From JANSWY01 sp965228955 (GTDB lineage Bacteria > Bacteroidota > Bacteroidia > Cytophagales > Cyclobacteriaceae), in NCBI GenBank assembly GCA_965228955.1, contig OZ245848.1, positions 1,426,001-1,490,000 on the forward strand: DNA of 64,000 bases. The letters run 5' to 3'. Positions 52,438 through 62,777 of the stretch are shown here, in pieces. The stretch's first letter is position 1, and each line of letters opens with the position of its first letter. The notes below the pieces were generated by a model. The model searched no databases. It was not told the DNA's origin and saw nothing but the letters and a program-made list of their open reading frames with translations. A program made the position numbers and the translations under genes.

Positions 52438-52504
52438 AATTATTTAACGTTTTAGTTGTTTACTCAATGATAGATTAATTAATTTTTATAAAAATTATGA
52501 ATTG

Positions 52505-52519
52505 ATAAGTTAAGCTTAT
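52505..52519 (+). promoter_or_regulatory. candidate OxyR site at the oxyR start
   Basis: ATAAG-TTAAG-CTTAT, part of TTGATAAGTTAAGCTTAT (52502-52519). The same 18-bp pattern recurs before katG at 53551. The last two bases overlap the oxyR ATG (52518), which would suit autorepression. Confidence 0.55.
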
Positions 52520-53462
52520 GACAATAACGCAATTGCATTACGCATTACAGCTTGGTAAATATCAAAACTTCAAAAGAGCGGCAGAAGTTTTATCAATCAG
52601 TCAGCCGGGTCTTAGTTTGCAGATCCAAAAGCTTGAGGATGAAATTGGAATCAAGCTATTTAATAGGAGCACTACACCATTAAAAGTTACCAAGGATGGA
52701 GAGCTTTTCCTAATCAGGGCTCAGGAGTTGGTATCCGCAGCAAGACAGTTAGAGAATTTTGCTTCTGCATTACAAGAAGATTTTTCAGGTACTCTTCAGA
52801 TCGGAATCATTCCTACATTGGCTCCTTTCCTTTTACCGCTTTTCAGCAAATCAATTCATGATAAACATCCTGATTTACAATTGGTCTTCAAGGAGCAAAT
52901 CACAGAACATGTGGTTAGAAATGTGAGAAATGGAGATCTTGATGTCGGTATCATTTCAACCCCAATTGATGTATATGGTATTAAACATATTCCTCTTTTT
53001 TACGAGAGGTTCTATGTGTATGCTTCTCAGGATGATTTGCGTGATATCCAGGAAGTTAGGATTGAGGACATCAATTACAATACATTGTGGTTACTAGATG
53101 AAGGTAATTGCTTCCGAGACCAGATCAATGATTTTTGTGATTTGAAAACAGTCCGAGAAGGCAAGAAATTTATTTATCAAAGCAATAGTATTGATTCCCT
53201 TATAAGGATTGTAGACAATAGAGGAGGTTACACGATTTTACCAGAGCTCACTACACTGAGTTTGAGTGACTATCAGGAGGACTTTTTAAAAGTTTTTTCA
53301 GGTAAGCCCAAAGCCAGGGAAATTAGTCTTATAATGACTCCAAATTACGATAAGGCCCGATACATTAATCTGTTGAAGGACTACATCACCTCAAATATTC
53401 CTCATCATATGCTTACCAAAAATGACTATGAAATTGTAGATCCAAACATTCAAATGGCTTAA
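52518..53462 (+). CDS. oxyR: OxyR peroxide-sensing LysR-type regulator
   Basis: 314 aa. The N-terminal LysR HTH (TITQLHYALQLGKYQNFKRA, then AEVLSISQPGLSLQIQKLED) and the effector domain are complete. The redox pair is visible: C198 in EGNCFRDQ and C207 in NDFCDLK, nine residues apart as in Escherichia coli OxyR (Cys199/Cys208). Oxidation by peroxide would form the disulfide and activate katG. The gene is divergent from the ankyrin operon and 177 bp upstream of katG. Confidence 0.9.
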   Translation: MTITQLHYALQLGKYQNFKRAAEVLSISQPGLSLQIQKLEDEIGIKLFNRSTTPLKVTKDGELFLIRAQELVSAARQLENFASALQEDFSGTLQIGIIPTLAPFLLPLFSKSIHDKHPDLQLVFKEQITEHVVRNVRNGDLDVGIISTPIDVYGIKHIPLFYERFYVYASQDDLRDIQEVRIEDINYNTLWLLDEGNCFRDQINDFCDLKTVREGKKFIYQSNSIDSLIRIVDNRGGYTILPELTTLSLSDYQEDFLKVFSGKPKAREISLIMTPNYDKARYINLLKDYITSNIPHHMLTKNDYEIVDPNIQMA

Positions 53463-53553
53463 TAGTTATTTTCCTATTAAAGCTGATTTTCTTCCTTTTT
53501 TAAGAAAGCTGAATTCTTTAAATTATTAGCACTTCGAAGTTGGATGTGAGTTG

Positions 53554-53568
53554 ATAAGTTTTGCTTAT
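53554..53568 (+). promoter_or_regulatory. candidate OxyR site upstream of katG
   Basis: ATAAG-TTTTG-CTTAT within TTGATAAGTTTTGCTTAT (53551-53568), matching 16 of 18 bases of the oxyR-start site. It lies 71 bp before the katG ATG. A further half-site (CATAAGTTTA) lies near 53600. Confidence 0.6.
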
Positions 53569-53639
53569 AAGTGAATAAAAATAATAAATAAACATTATCA
53601 TAAGTTTACCTCAAACAATCAATCTTTAAACATCAAAAC

Positions 53640-55850
53640 ATGGAAAACATTAATCCTAGTGAAAGGAATTACAGTTCGAATGGCGCTGAGAAGTGCCCAT
53701 TTTTAGGTGGACAACTTAACCACGGAGCTGGAGGAGGTACTTCCAATCAAGACTGGTGGCCAAATCAGTTGAAATTGAATATCCTTCGTCAAAACTCCTC
53801 TTTGTCGGACCCAATGGACAAAGACTTTAATTACGCAGAAGAATTTAAGTCGCTTGATCTAAGTGCGGTAAAAAGCGATATCAATGATTTAATGACTAAA
53901 TCACAAGATTGGTGGCCTGCAGATTACGGTCATTATGGTCCATTATTCATTAGAATGGCTTGGCACAGTGCAGGTACTTACAGAATCTCTGACGGCAGAG
54001 GAGGAGGAGGTTCTGGTACTCAAAGATTTGCTCCGCTCAATAGCTGGCCTGACAATACAAACCTTGATAAAGCAAGACTCTTGTTATGGCCTGTAAAACA
54101 AAAATATGGTAAAAAGCTCTCATGGGCTGACCTTATGATTCTTGCTGGAAATGTGGCTTTAGAATCAATGGGATTCGAAACTTATGGTTTTGGAGGAGGA
54201 CGTGAAGACGTTTGGGAGCCGGAGCAGGATATTTATTGGGGTACTGAAAGCGAATGGCTTGGCGACAAAAGATATACAGGAGAAAGAGACCTGGATAGAA
54301 CTTTGGGAGCAGTTCAAATGGGACTTATATATGTAAACCCAGAAGGACCAAACGGAAACCCAGATCCAAAACTTGCTGCTCATGATATCAGAGAGACATT
54401 TGGTAGAATGGCAATGAATGATGAGGAGACTGTAGCACTAATTGCTGGTGGACACTCATTCGGTAAAACACACGGTGCTGCAAGCGATGCGGATCATGTG
54501 GGTAGAGAACCTGCAGCGGCTTCCATTGAAGAGCAAAGTATGGGATGGAGCAATAGTTTCGGTTCTGGTAAAGGTGGAGATACAATCACTAGTGGACTTG
54601 AAGGAGCCTGGACTACCACTCCTACAAAATGGAGCAATAATTTCTTCGAAAATTTATTTGGTTATGAGTGGGAGTTAACAAAAAGTCCGGCCGGAGCACA
54701 TCAGTGGAGACCAAAAGATGGTGCAGGAGCAGGTTTAATTCCAGATGCACACGATTCATCTAAAAGTCATGCACCATTCATGTTGACTACAGACCTTGCA
54801 TTACGGTTTGATCCTGAGTACGAGAAAATTTCAAGAAGATTTCATGAGAATCCAGATCAGTTTGCAGATGCATTTGCAAAAGCATGGTTTAAGCTTACTC
54901 ACAGAGATATGGGTCCAAAAGTAAGATACCTTGGACCAGAAGTTCCTGCAGAAGATTTAATCTGGCAAGATCCGGTTCCAGCTGGAAATAGCAATTTAAG
55001 TGATCAGGATGCTGAGGATTTGAAGAGTCAGATATTGTCTTCCGGACTTTCAGTTTCTGAGCTTGTTTCTGCTGCATGGGCATCAGCTTCAACTTTCAGA
55101 GGATCTGATAAAAGAGGAGGTGCAAATGGAGCAAGAGTAAGATTAGCTCCTCAGAAAGACTGGACAGTGAATAATCCGACACAGTTGGCGAAAGTACTTT
55201 CAACTCTTGAGGATATAAAGACTGGTTCTGGTAAAGACGTTTCAATTGCAGATCTGATTGTTTTAGCAGGTAATGCAGGAGTTGAGCAAGCTGCTAAGAA
55301 TGCAGGTCACATTGTTAAGGTACCATTTACACCGGGTAGAGGAGATGCCACTGAAGAACATACAGATGTAGAATCATTTGACGTATTACAACCAGTGGCA
55401 GATGGGTTCAGAAACTATCTGAAGAAGCCATTTGGAGCTCAGGAAGAGGAGATGTTGATTGATAAAGCTCAGTTGATGACCCTAACAGCGCCTGAAATGA
55501 CTGTTCTTCTCGGAGGAATGAGAGTAATGGGTACCAATTTCGATGGTTCCAAGCATGGAGTATTCACTGACAATCCTGGATCATTGACAAACGACTTCTT
55601 CGTGAACCTTTTAGATTTCAACACAACATGGAAGGCGACTTCAGATGCTCAGGATTTGTTTGAAGGAAGAGATCGAGCAACCGGAGCAGTAAAATGGACT
55701 GCAACCAGAGCAGACCTGATCTTCGGTTCAAACTCTGAATTGAGAGCATTAGCTGAAGTTTATGGATCTTCTGACGGACAGGAAAGATTCGTAAATGACT
55801 TTGTAGCCGCTTGGGCCAAAGTGATGAATCTTGATCGTTTCGATATTTGA
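53640..55850 (+). CDS. katG: catalase-peroxidase
   Basis: 736 aa, the usual length of bacterial KatG with both the active N-terminal and the inactive C-terminal peroxidase domains. Distal heme residues R105, W108 and H109 are in IRMAWHSAGTYR. The Trp-Tyr-Met adduct residues are W108, Y231 (GLIYVNPEGP) and M257 (GRMAMND). The proximal heme ligand is H272 in IAGGHSFGKTHGA. It breaks down hydrogen peroxide. The upstream spacer carries the candidate OxyR site, and a terminator follows at 55879. Confidence 0.97.
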   Translation: MENINPSERNYSSNGAEKCPFLGGQLNHGAGGGTSNQDWWPNQLKLNILRQNSSLSDPMDKDFNYAEEFKSLDLSAVKSDINDLMTKSQDWWPADYGHYGPLFIRMAWHSAGTYRISDGRGGGGSGTQRFAPLNSWPDNTNLDKARLLLWPVKQKYGKKLSWADLMILAGNVALESMGFETYGFGGGREDVWEPEQDIYWGTESEWLGDKRYTGERDLDRTLGAVQMGLIYVNPEGPNGNPDPKLAAHDIRETFGRMAMNDEETVALIAGGHSFGKTHGAASDADHVGREPAAASIEEQSMGWSNSFGSGKGGDTITSGLEGAWTTTPTKWSNNFFENLFGYEWELTKSPAGAHQWRPKDGAGAGLIPDAHDSSKSHAPFMLTTDLALRFDPEYEKISRRFHENPDQFADAFAKAWFKLTHRDMGPKVRYLGPEVPAEDLIWQDPVPAGNSNLSDQDAEDLKSQILSSGLSVSELVSAAWASASTFRGSDKRGGANGARVRLAPQKDWTVNNPTQLAKVLSTLEDIKTGSGKDVSIADLIVLAGNAGVEQAAKNAGHIVKVPFTPGRGDATEEHTDVESFDVLQPVADGFRNYLKKPFGAQEEEMLIDKAQLMTLTAPEMTVLLGGMRVMGTNFDGSKHGVFTDNPGSLTNDFFVNLLDFNTTWKATSDAQDLFEGRDRATGAVKWTATRADLIFGSNSELRALAEVYGSSDGQERFVNDFVAAWAKVMNLDRFDI

Positions 55851-55878
55851 TTAGAATTGATTGATTGAAATAAATTGA

Positions 55879-55910
55879 AAGTGGTTTCTATTTGGAAGCC
55901 ACTTTTTTTT
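55879..55910 (+). terminator. intrinsic terminator after katG
   Basis: AAGTGGTTTC (55879-55888) pairs with GAAGCCACTT (55895-55904) around TATTTG, 10 bp with one G-U pair, then a T-run to 55910. Confidence 0.85.
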
Positions 55911-56069
55911 GTTTCTAATATAATTATTGGCTTTCGAGCACTTTAATAATGGGCTAGTGCACCAATGCTGGATTCTCTATAAATATTCTAAGAATATTTT
56001 GAATTATATTAAAGTTGTTAGTAGTTTTGCCATTCACTAATTTAACACTACCTCAACTGCCAGTCGAAA

Positions 56070-59000
56070 TTGAGTACACTTAAGCCATTTGTTTTTGTAG
56101 TATGTCTACTATTCACTGCTACGTTAATCCATGCCAACAATGGAACTGAAGATTCTAGTGATGAATCTAAAGCAGCTACACTATTAAGCTCAGCAAAAAA
56201 GCGACGACATTTTAAGACTTCTGTTGTAGAAAGACCTTCTCAGGAAAACTTTGTAATGGAGGAGGGTCCAATGATCGCTCCACAATTTCAGGATTCTGTT
56301 GATCGTATTGCCGGATATATTGCAGGGCTTGAGCAAAGAATTCAAGAAGAGAACCGTTATGTGGATCAATTAAATGCCCAGGCACTAACTGAATTACCGG
56401 CTGGAATATCCAAGACTATTGGTAACCTCACCTATATGGTGATGATCGATCAGATTAGGGCATACCCTGATCATGCTGAAGTTGATGCTTATATGTCTTT
56501 TATTGCACCTGAGAACAATAAAAGATTAAACTTCATGGCAAGGGGGATCCGAATCAATAGTAGAGGAGGGTTTTCAGGAGATGCCAGGCTTGAATTAATT
56601 GGTGATTTTGCAATAAATGAAACTGGTGACATGCAGGTCACTTTAAAAGGGGGTGACTTTGGAGGGCCAGAGTTTGTTAGTCCTACTTACGTACTTTTTG
56701 ATTGCGATGGTTATAAGGAAATGGCGGTTGCAGCTGAAGTCACGGTTTCGAAAAATATAATGTTGCCTGAGAAGCCTAATGGTGAATTAGACAACAGTAA
56801 ACCTTATAAGGCTTCATTTAGCGTTGCAATGTCTGACTGGAACAATAAGCTGGCAAGCATTAGCTTACCTCCATTTCAGCTGCCAAATCTGGAAGGTGTA
56901 GGGTTCACCGTTAAAAATGCAGTTTTAGATCTTAGTGACCATCAAAATTCTACATTGGTTCAGTTTCCATCCGGATATTTGACTGACTATTATGGAGATA
57001 TAGACCCCAAGATGTGGAGGGGACTATTTATTCAAGAAGTGGAAGTAAGACTGCCACAAGATTTCGAAAAACGAGGGGACAACTCCCGAATGGAGTTTGG
57101 TGGAAATAACTTATTGATTGATCAGAAGGGGTTTTCTGGTCTGGTTAGAGCCAATAACCTTGTTACGTTAGATCAGGGAAGTATTGGCAATTGGTCATTT
57201 TCATTGGATCAAATTGCTATTGGTTTAACCGCTAATAGAATTCAGCAGGCCGGATTTACTGGAAAAATCGAAATTCCTGTAATGGAGGGGGATTCCACCA
57301 GCTTGTTAAATTACGACGCTCAAATTAAACCAAAAGGAGATTTCTTGTTTGCAGTTTCAGTGAGGGACAAACTCCCATTTAATGTATGGAATGCTGAGGT
57401 TGTACTTCATAAAAGCTCTACAATCAAGATTCAGAAAGTTAATGGTAAATTAAGACCAGAAGCATTGCTCCATGGAACAATGACTATTGATACTCCAATG
57501 GAAACAGGTTCCAGTGAGAAGGGAGTCAAATTCAGCGGAGTTAAATTTCAAGGTTTAAAAATTCAATCAGTTGCACCTTTTGTTACCGTCCAATCCTTTT
57601 CTCTTGGAACTGAAGGGGAAAGATCAGAGACAGCCAAATTTCCTGTAACCATTAATGAAGTATATGGCTCAATTCAACAAAAAGATTTAGCTCTTGGAGT
57701 CGACCTTTCTATTCATATTGGTGACGCAAAATCTGGGTTTGGAGCGGATGGTAGAATAACTGTTTTGGGTGAATTATACGAGTCTGGAAGTGGAAAGTTA
57801 AAGTCGAGATTTACTGGAGTTGAGGTAGAGAAATTTGGCTTGGATGTCAGTAAGGGGTCATTGAGTTTCAAAGGAGAATTAATCCTATTCAAAAAGGATG
57901 AGGTCTATGGAAGAGGGATCAGCGGGACAGTAGAAGCTACTTTTGGAGAAGGTCTTACCGTTGGTGCAAAAGCATTGTTTGGAAATGTGGACGGCATGAG
58001 ATATTGGTATGTTGATGCAATGGTGGAGTTATCGTATGCTAGCCGAATTCAATTAGTCCCTGGTCTGTTAAACATAAGTGGTTTTGCCGGAGGTGCTTAT
58101 TATAGAATGGCTATTGATAACTCAGGAAACCAAAATCCAATTGGTATATCCAGGTCTGGAGTTAGTTACAAACCGGACTCAACAATGGGACTAGGTTTGA
58201 AAGCAACAGTGTTACTATCAAGTGTGACTGATAATGTAATGAAAGCTGATGCTACCTACGAAATGGCATTTAATGCAACAGGTGGAGTTAGGTATATTTC
58301 GTTTACAGGTAACGCATTCATTATGAGTGCAAATGCAACTACTGGTGACTTGACTGAAACGGCAAAGCTAATGGCAGCCCAATCGGCAGCTTCAAGATCC
58401 AATTCTAATCCGGATGGACTGTTAGACTCATCAGATGAAAATGATCCTTCCAACCTGCAAATTTTTGGTAACCCCACAAGCAAAGGTGCGGCGGTCTGTG
58501 CTCATCTGCATATGGTAAAAGATTTTAATAATAAAAGCTTTCATGCGGAAGCAGTCACTTATATCAATGTTGCAAATGTAATTACCGGAACTGGTCCTAA
58601 TAATAGGGCTGGTTGGATGGTCATGCATTTTTCCAAAGAGGAGTGGTATATATATGTAGGGTACCCGGATCATGATAAACGAGTGGGTATAAGCTTTGCA
58701 GGTATTGCACAGATGACAGCCTATTTTGTCACAGGTAGCAAAATTCCTGGATCTCCACCACCTCCTTCCAATGTAAGTGAAATTCTGGGAGATATTAACC
58801 TGGACTACATGAGTGATCTCAATTCATTGAAAAGTGGAGGAGGTATAGGTTTTGGTGCTGAATTTAGTTTTGATACTGGTGATCTCGAGTTCCTGATATT
58901 CTATGGAAGGTTTGCCATGGGGCTAGGTTTTGATGCCATGTTAAAAGATTATGGAAATGCCAGCTGTGAAGGAAGAAGCGGTCAATTGGGAGTAAATGGA

Positions 59001-60698
59001 TGGTATGCAAATGCTCAGGTTTATGCTTACGTGCAAGGGAAAATAGGAATTAAGGTTAAGCTATTTGGTAAAAAACGCAGGGTCGATATAATAGATCTTG
59101 GGTTAGCCGCCATTCTGCAAGCCAAACTGCCAAACCCAACATGGATGCGAGGAATAGTTGGAGGAAGGTACAATGTTTTAGGTGGCCTTGTGAAAGGAAG
59201 GTGCAAGTTTGAATTTGAAATTGGAGAGGAGTGTGAAATTCAGCAGGGAGGAAGTGTATTAGAGGGATTAGAGGTAATCAGCTCAATAACTCCTTCGGCA
59301 CATGAATCTGATGTCAGTGTTTTCAATACTCCACAGGTTGTTTTCAATTTTGAGATTAACAAGGAATTCTCAATGCTTGATCGTGACAATAAAAAGAAGA
59401 GTTTTAAAATAGTTTTGGATGAGTATAAAGTATCTCACCAAAATGCTCCTCTGACAGGAACAAAAGACTGGAATAATGACAATACAGTTATTGTTTTTAA
59501 TTCAGATCAAATATTACCGGGAGAATCCGAAATTAAGGTGTTTGTCAAAGTTTCATTTGAAGTGAAGGAAAACGGAGCTTGGAAGAAAGTGGTCATCGAT
59601 AATGTGCCTTTAGCTGAGAGTAAATCCATCACTTTCACAACCGGAGAGGCGCCAGACTTTATTGAGCCCAGTAACATCACTTATCGTTATCCTCTTGAAA
59701 ACCAATATCTAATGTATCCTCAGGAAGTAACCCAAGGGTTTATTAGAATGAGACTTGGACAGGATTATCTCTTTACTACAGAACAGGGTTGGGTACAAAG
59801 AGTAAGAATAAAGTCTGAGAGTGGATATCAGAAGTATTTGAACTTCACCTATGCTAATAAGCAAGTGACCTTCAATATTCCTTCAGATGTTCCGTTGAAT
59901 CAAGTTGTCAGTTTTGAAGTGATAAAGATTCCGACAACAGTGGCTGATGCAATTGATTCTAATGTAGAAGATGTTGTGTCTCAGGTAAATCTTGGAGATG
60001 CTGATATAAGTACAGAAATAACAACTAGTGAAGCTGTTGGCTCCCTTGAAGATTTACAAGAAAAGATACTTTATGGAAATAATGTTAGGACTAGTGCCTA
60101 CAAAAGCCTTGCTGATAAATTTCAATCTCACACTAGGTATTCAATCGTTCGATACCTAGTAGTACCAAGGGTTCATAAATTGAAATGGCAGATATTACCT
60201 GCTACGGAACTTTTTTCAGATGTTGAGCTTAGTGGAACTTCCAATTTTGAGCCTTTGGTTCAGTATCAGGCAGTAAATACAAGTAGTAACTGGTTCAATA
60301 ACAAAATATTTCCTCTAATCTATGAGAACTACCCTATTAATAACAGTATTAGAATAACTCATAGATCTGTTAATAACCAAAATCCAGCCCCTACTGACAA
60401 TATTTATTTCTATCAGTTTAATCAGTTAAGTTCGGACCTTTCCACCGCTCCAACATCTGGAACAGCTATTCTATTCTACAATTTAGGTTTAACAATATAT
60501 GATGATTACTTGCAATTGAAGACAAAGGCAGGGCAGTACATTTATTCTGGAGGAGCTACCAATGAGAGGATTAGTAATTTATTGAATTCTCATTTCCCTA
60601 TACTATACCATGATACCTACAAATTCAAAGTGGGATATAAGGTACCTGGTTTATCAAATACAAATTTCAAATATACCCATACATTAAACTATCAATAG
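56070..60698 (+). CDS. very large exported protein of unknown function, first gene of a three-gene cluster
   Basis: 1542 aa from a TTG start. No ATG in frame would keep the signal peptide (MSTLKPFVFVVCLLFTATLI, then HANNG). The rest is almost entirely beta-rich: a series of related strands at about 130-1000 (NLTYMVMIDQIRAY... SVAMSDWNNKLASISLPPFQ... GSIGNWSFSLDQIAIGLTAN), barrel-like glycine/aromatic stretches at about 600-1050, and an Ig-like region at about 1080-1220. A short proline linker (GSPPPPSN) lies near 900. No family or sorting domain is recognised. The next gene starts 4 bp later, so it acts with the fibronectin and SprB-type proteins, probably at the surface. Confidence 0.65.
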   Translation: MSTLKPFVFVVCLLFTATLIHANNGTEDSSDESKAATLLSSAKKRRHFKTSVVERPSQENFVMEEGPMIAPQFQDSVDRIAGYIAGLEQRIQEENRYVDQLNAQALTELPAGISKTIGNLTYMVMIDQIRAYPDHAEVDAYMSFIAPENNKRLNFMARGIRINSRGGFSGDARLELIGDFAINETGDMQVTLKGGDFGGPEFVSPTYVLFDCDGYKEMAVAAEVTVSKNIMLPEKPNGELDNSKPYKASFSVAMSDWNNKLASISLPPFQLPNLEGVGFTVKNAVLDLSDHQNSTLVQFPSGYLTDYYGDIDPKMWRGLFIQEVEVRLPQDFEKRGDNSRMEFGGNNLLIDQKGFSGLVRANNLVTLDQGSIGNWSFSLDQIAIGLTANRIQQAGFTGKIEIPVMEGDSTSLLNYDAQIKPKGDFLFAVSVRDKLPFNVWNAEVVLHKSSTIKIQKVNGKLRPEALLHGTMTIDTPMETGSSEKGVKFSGVKFQGLKIQSVAPFVTVQSFSLGTEGERSETAKFPVTINEVYGSIQQKDLALGVDLSIHIGDAKSGFGADGRITVLGELYESGSGKLKSRFTGVEVEKFGLDVSKGSLSFKGELILFKKDEVYGRGISGTVEATFGEGLTVGAKALFGNVDGMRYWYVDAMVELSYASRIQLVPGLLNISGFAGGAYYRMAIDNSGNQNPIGISRSGVSYKPDSTMGLGLKATVLLSSVTDNVMKADATYEMAFNATGGVRYISFTGNAFIMSANATTGDLTETAKLMAAQSAASRSNSNPDGLLDSSDENDPSNLQIFGNPTSKGAAVCAHLHMVKDFNNKSFHAEAVTYINVANVITGTGPNNRAGWMVMHFSKEEWYIYVGYPDHDKRVGISFAGIAQMTAYFVTGSKIPGSPPPPSNVSEILGDINLDYMSDLNSLKSGGGIGFGAEFSFDTGDLEFLIFYGRFAMGLGFDAMLKDYGNASCEGRSGQLGVNGWYANAQVYAYVQGKIGIKVKLFGKKRRVDIIDLGLAAILQAKLPNPTWMRGIVGGRYNVLGGLVKGRCKFEFEIGEECEIQQGGSVLEGLEVISSITPSAHESDVSVFNTPQVVFNFEINKEFSMLDRDNKKKSFKIVLDEYKVSHQNAPLTGTKDWNNDNTVIVFNSDQILPGESEIKVFVKVSFEVKENGAWKKVVIDNVPLAESKSITFTTGEAPDFIEPSNITYRYPLENQYLMYPQEVTQGFIRMRLGQDYLFTTEQGWVQRVRIKSESGYQKYLNFTYANKQVTFNIPSDVPLNQVVSFEVIKIPTTVADAIDSNVEDVVSQVNLGDADISTEITTSEAVGSLEDLQEKILYGNNVRTSAYKSLADKFQSHTRYSIVRYLVVPRVHKLKWQILPATELFSDVELSGTSNFEPLVQYQAVNTSSNWFNNKIFPLIYENYPINNSIRITHRSVNNQNPAPTDNIYFYQFNQLSSDLSTAPTSGTAILFYNLGLTIYDDYLQLKTKAGQYIYSGGATNERISNLLNSHFPILYHDTYKFKVGYKVPGLSNTNFKYTHTLNYQ

Positions 60699-60702
60699 AC
60701 GC

Positions 60703-62766
60703 TTGAAAATACGGGATTACATATTGACATTGATATTATTAGGTGTGTTTGCTCATTCCAATGGACAGGAGTCTACCGGTCTTGCAATGTTGGCAAAATC
60801 TGATCAAAGTTCAATCCATATTCGATGGGCCCCTACTGATCCCCTACTATGGCAATTGGGCAATCAGTTTGGATATATTTTAGAGAGAACCACTTTAGTT
60901 CGAAATGGTAAAGTATTACCATCAGACCAAAGGGAGACTAAGAAGCTTACACCAAGATCTCTCAAACCTCTGCAATTACAAGACTGGGAGTTGTTGGTGG
61001 ATGAGAATGATTATGCAGCCATTGCTGCTCAGGCAATCTACGGTGATGATTTTCAATTTTCATTTGATGATTCTGATGTGTTAGAAAGCATTAATAAAGT
61101 TAAGGAACTTGAGTCCAGGTTTTCATTCGCTCTGTATGCTGCTGATATTTCCCTGGAAGTAGCAAAAAATTCAGGGTTGTACTTTCATGATGAAGAAATC
61201 AATCCCGATGAAAAATACCTTTACAGAGTATTTATAGGAAGTAACGTTTTAGTTGAGGGTGTCAACCTTGATACTGCTTCATATTTTATAGGAATGGATG
61301 ATTATTATCCATTACCAACTGTAGATCAATTTGATGTCGAATTTAGAGATCTCGCTGTAACATTTGTTTGGAATTATGCGGACTATAAGAGTTTTTACAC
61401 CAGCTACATAATTGAAAAATCGGTTGACGGTGTGAACTTTGAACCCATTAGTAAAGAGCGTATTGTACCTACAATCAGCGAAAGAAAAGTTGAATCCAGA
61501 GTTGCATATTACACTGATTCTTTATCGAACAATTCAGAGTCATTTAGTTATCGCTTGAGAGGAGTTTCTCCTTTTGCAGAAATAGGTCCTCCTTCCGAGG
61601 TAGTGGCTGGTTCTGGTGTTCCGAATTTTGAATTTTCACCAAACATTACGCTGGTTGATACAGTCAATAATGAAATTGTAAACCTAGAATGGGAATTTCC
61701 TACTGATGGTAGGGAAATGTTGAGAGGTTTTAAGGTACTAAGGTCAGATAATGAAGGAGCGGGATATTCTGATATTAGTGGTCCTTTAGATTCTGGAGTA
61801 ACATCTTTTACTGATTCAAAACCTAGGTACAGCAATTATTACATTATTGAAGCCACTAGTATCGATGGGCAGGTTACAAGATCTATCCCGAGGTTTTCTC
61901 AATTGGAAGACAATATTCCTCCAGTGCAACCGGTAGGATTAAAAGGTTCAATTGATACAACAGGACTTGTCACACTAAGTTGGACACCAAACCCTGATTC
62001 CGACCTAATTGGCTATCGTGTGTTTAAGAAAAATTTCAGACATGAAGAACTTTTACAAATTACTACTGAGGTAGTTGAATTTAACGGTTATACAGATACA
62101 ATTAGTCTCAATACTTTAACTGAGTCTATTTATTATGCGATTCAAGCAATTGACTTGAGATACAATGAATCTATTTTTTCTCAGATCATTAAACTAGAAA
62201 AACCAGATCTAATTCCACCGGTTCCTCCAACTATTAGCAGCATTAAAGAGGTTGATGGTAGCAGTCTAATAACTTGGATTGTAAGCAGTAGCGATGATGT
62301 GATTGGATACCTTATTTATCGTACTGAGGATGGAGTTGATTGGGAGCTGGTAGGTAGTGTTGAATCTAAAGAGTTGTCGCTTTTCAAAGATGAACTTGTA
62401 GTCTCAAATACGAGGTATGACTATTTGTTGGTAGCGATGGATGATAGCGGTCTTGAGTCAGAACCAAGTGAGACAGTTTCCATTAAGATTAGTTCCAAAA
62501 ATGACTCTCCATCAGTTATTGCAAAGGCACAGCAAGGTGGGATTCTATTAAGATGGAATGGGAATAGGGAAGATATTAGGAAGGTGAAGATTTATAAATC
62601 AATGGGAGATCAGGCTTTGTCATTATTTCGCTCGCTGGAAGGGAATTCAATTCAATTGCTAGATGATCAATTGATTATTGGTAATAAATATAAATACCAG
62701 GTCCAATTTGAGTACATGGATGGAACCAGTTCAAAGTTTAGTACAAAACTATCTGTTGATTATTAA
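60703..62766 (+). CDS. exported fibronectin type III-like protein
   Basis: 687 aa, again from a TTG start (TTGAAAATACGG) with a signal peptide (MKIRDYILTLILLGVFAHSN, then GQ). The body is a row of about five fibronectin type III-like domains (TVDQFDVEFRDLAVTFVWNY... EIVNLEWEFPTDG... GLVTLSWTPNPDSDLIGYRV... GSSLITWIVSSSDDVIGYLI). No C-terminal sorting domain is seen. It lies 4 bp after the 1542-aa gene and 11 bp before the SprB-type gene, so the three form one operon. Confidence 0.75.
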   Translation: MKIRDYILTLILLGVFAHSNGQESTGLAMLAKSDQSSIHIRWAPTDPLLWQLGNQFGYILERTTLVRNGKVLPSDQRETKKLTPRSLKPLQLQDWELLVDENDYAAIAAQAIYGDDFQFSFDDSDVLESINKVKELESRFSFALYAADISLEVAKNSGLYFHDEEINPDEKYLYRVFIGSNVLVEGVNLDTASYFIGMDDYYPLPTVDQFDVEFRDLAVTFVWNYADYKSFYTSYIIEKSVDGVNFEPISKERIVPTISERKVESRVAYYTDSLSNNSESFSYRLRGVSPFAEIGPPSEVVAGSGVPNFEFSPNITLVDTVNNEIVNLEWEFPTDGREMLRGFKVLRSDNEGAGYSDISGPLDSGVTSFTDSKPRYSNYYIIEATSIDGQVTRSIPRFSQLEDNIPPVQPVGLKGSIDTTGLVTLSWTPNPDSDLIGYRVFKKNFRHEELLQITTEVVEFNGYTDTISLNTLTESIYYAIQAIDLRYNESIFSQIIKLEKPDLIPPVPPTISSIKEVDGSSLITWIVSSSDDVIGYLIYRTEDGVDWELVGSVESKELSLFKDELVVSNTRYDYLLVAMDDSGLESEPSETVSIKISSKNDSPSVIAKAQQGGILLRWNGNREDIRKVKIYKSMGDQALSLFRSLEGNSIQLLDDQLIIGNKYKYQVQFEYMDGTSSKFSTKLSVDY

Positions 62767-62777
62767 TTAGAGTTGTA

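Noticed and set aside
60132..60160. Operator-like palindrome ACTAGGTAT/ATACCTAGT
   Set aside because: It lies inside the 1542-aa coding region, has the arms in reverse order compared with the island palindromes, and a different spacing.
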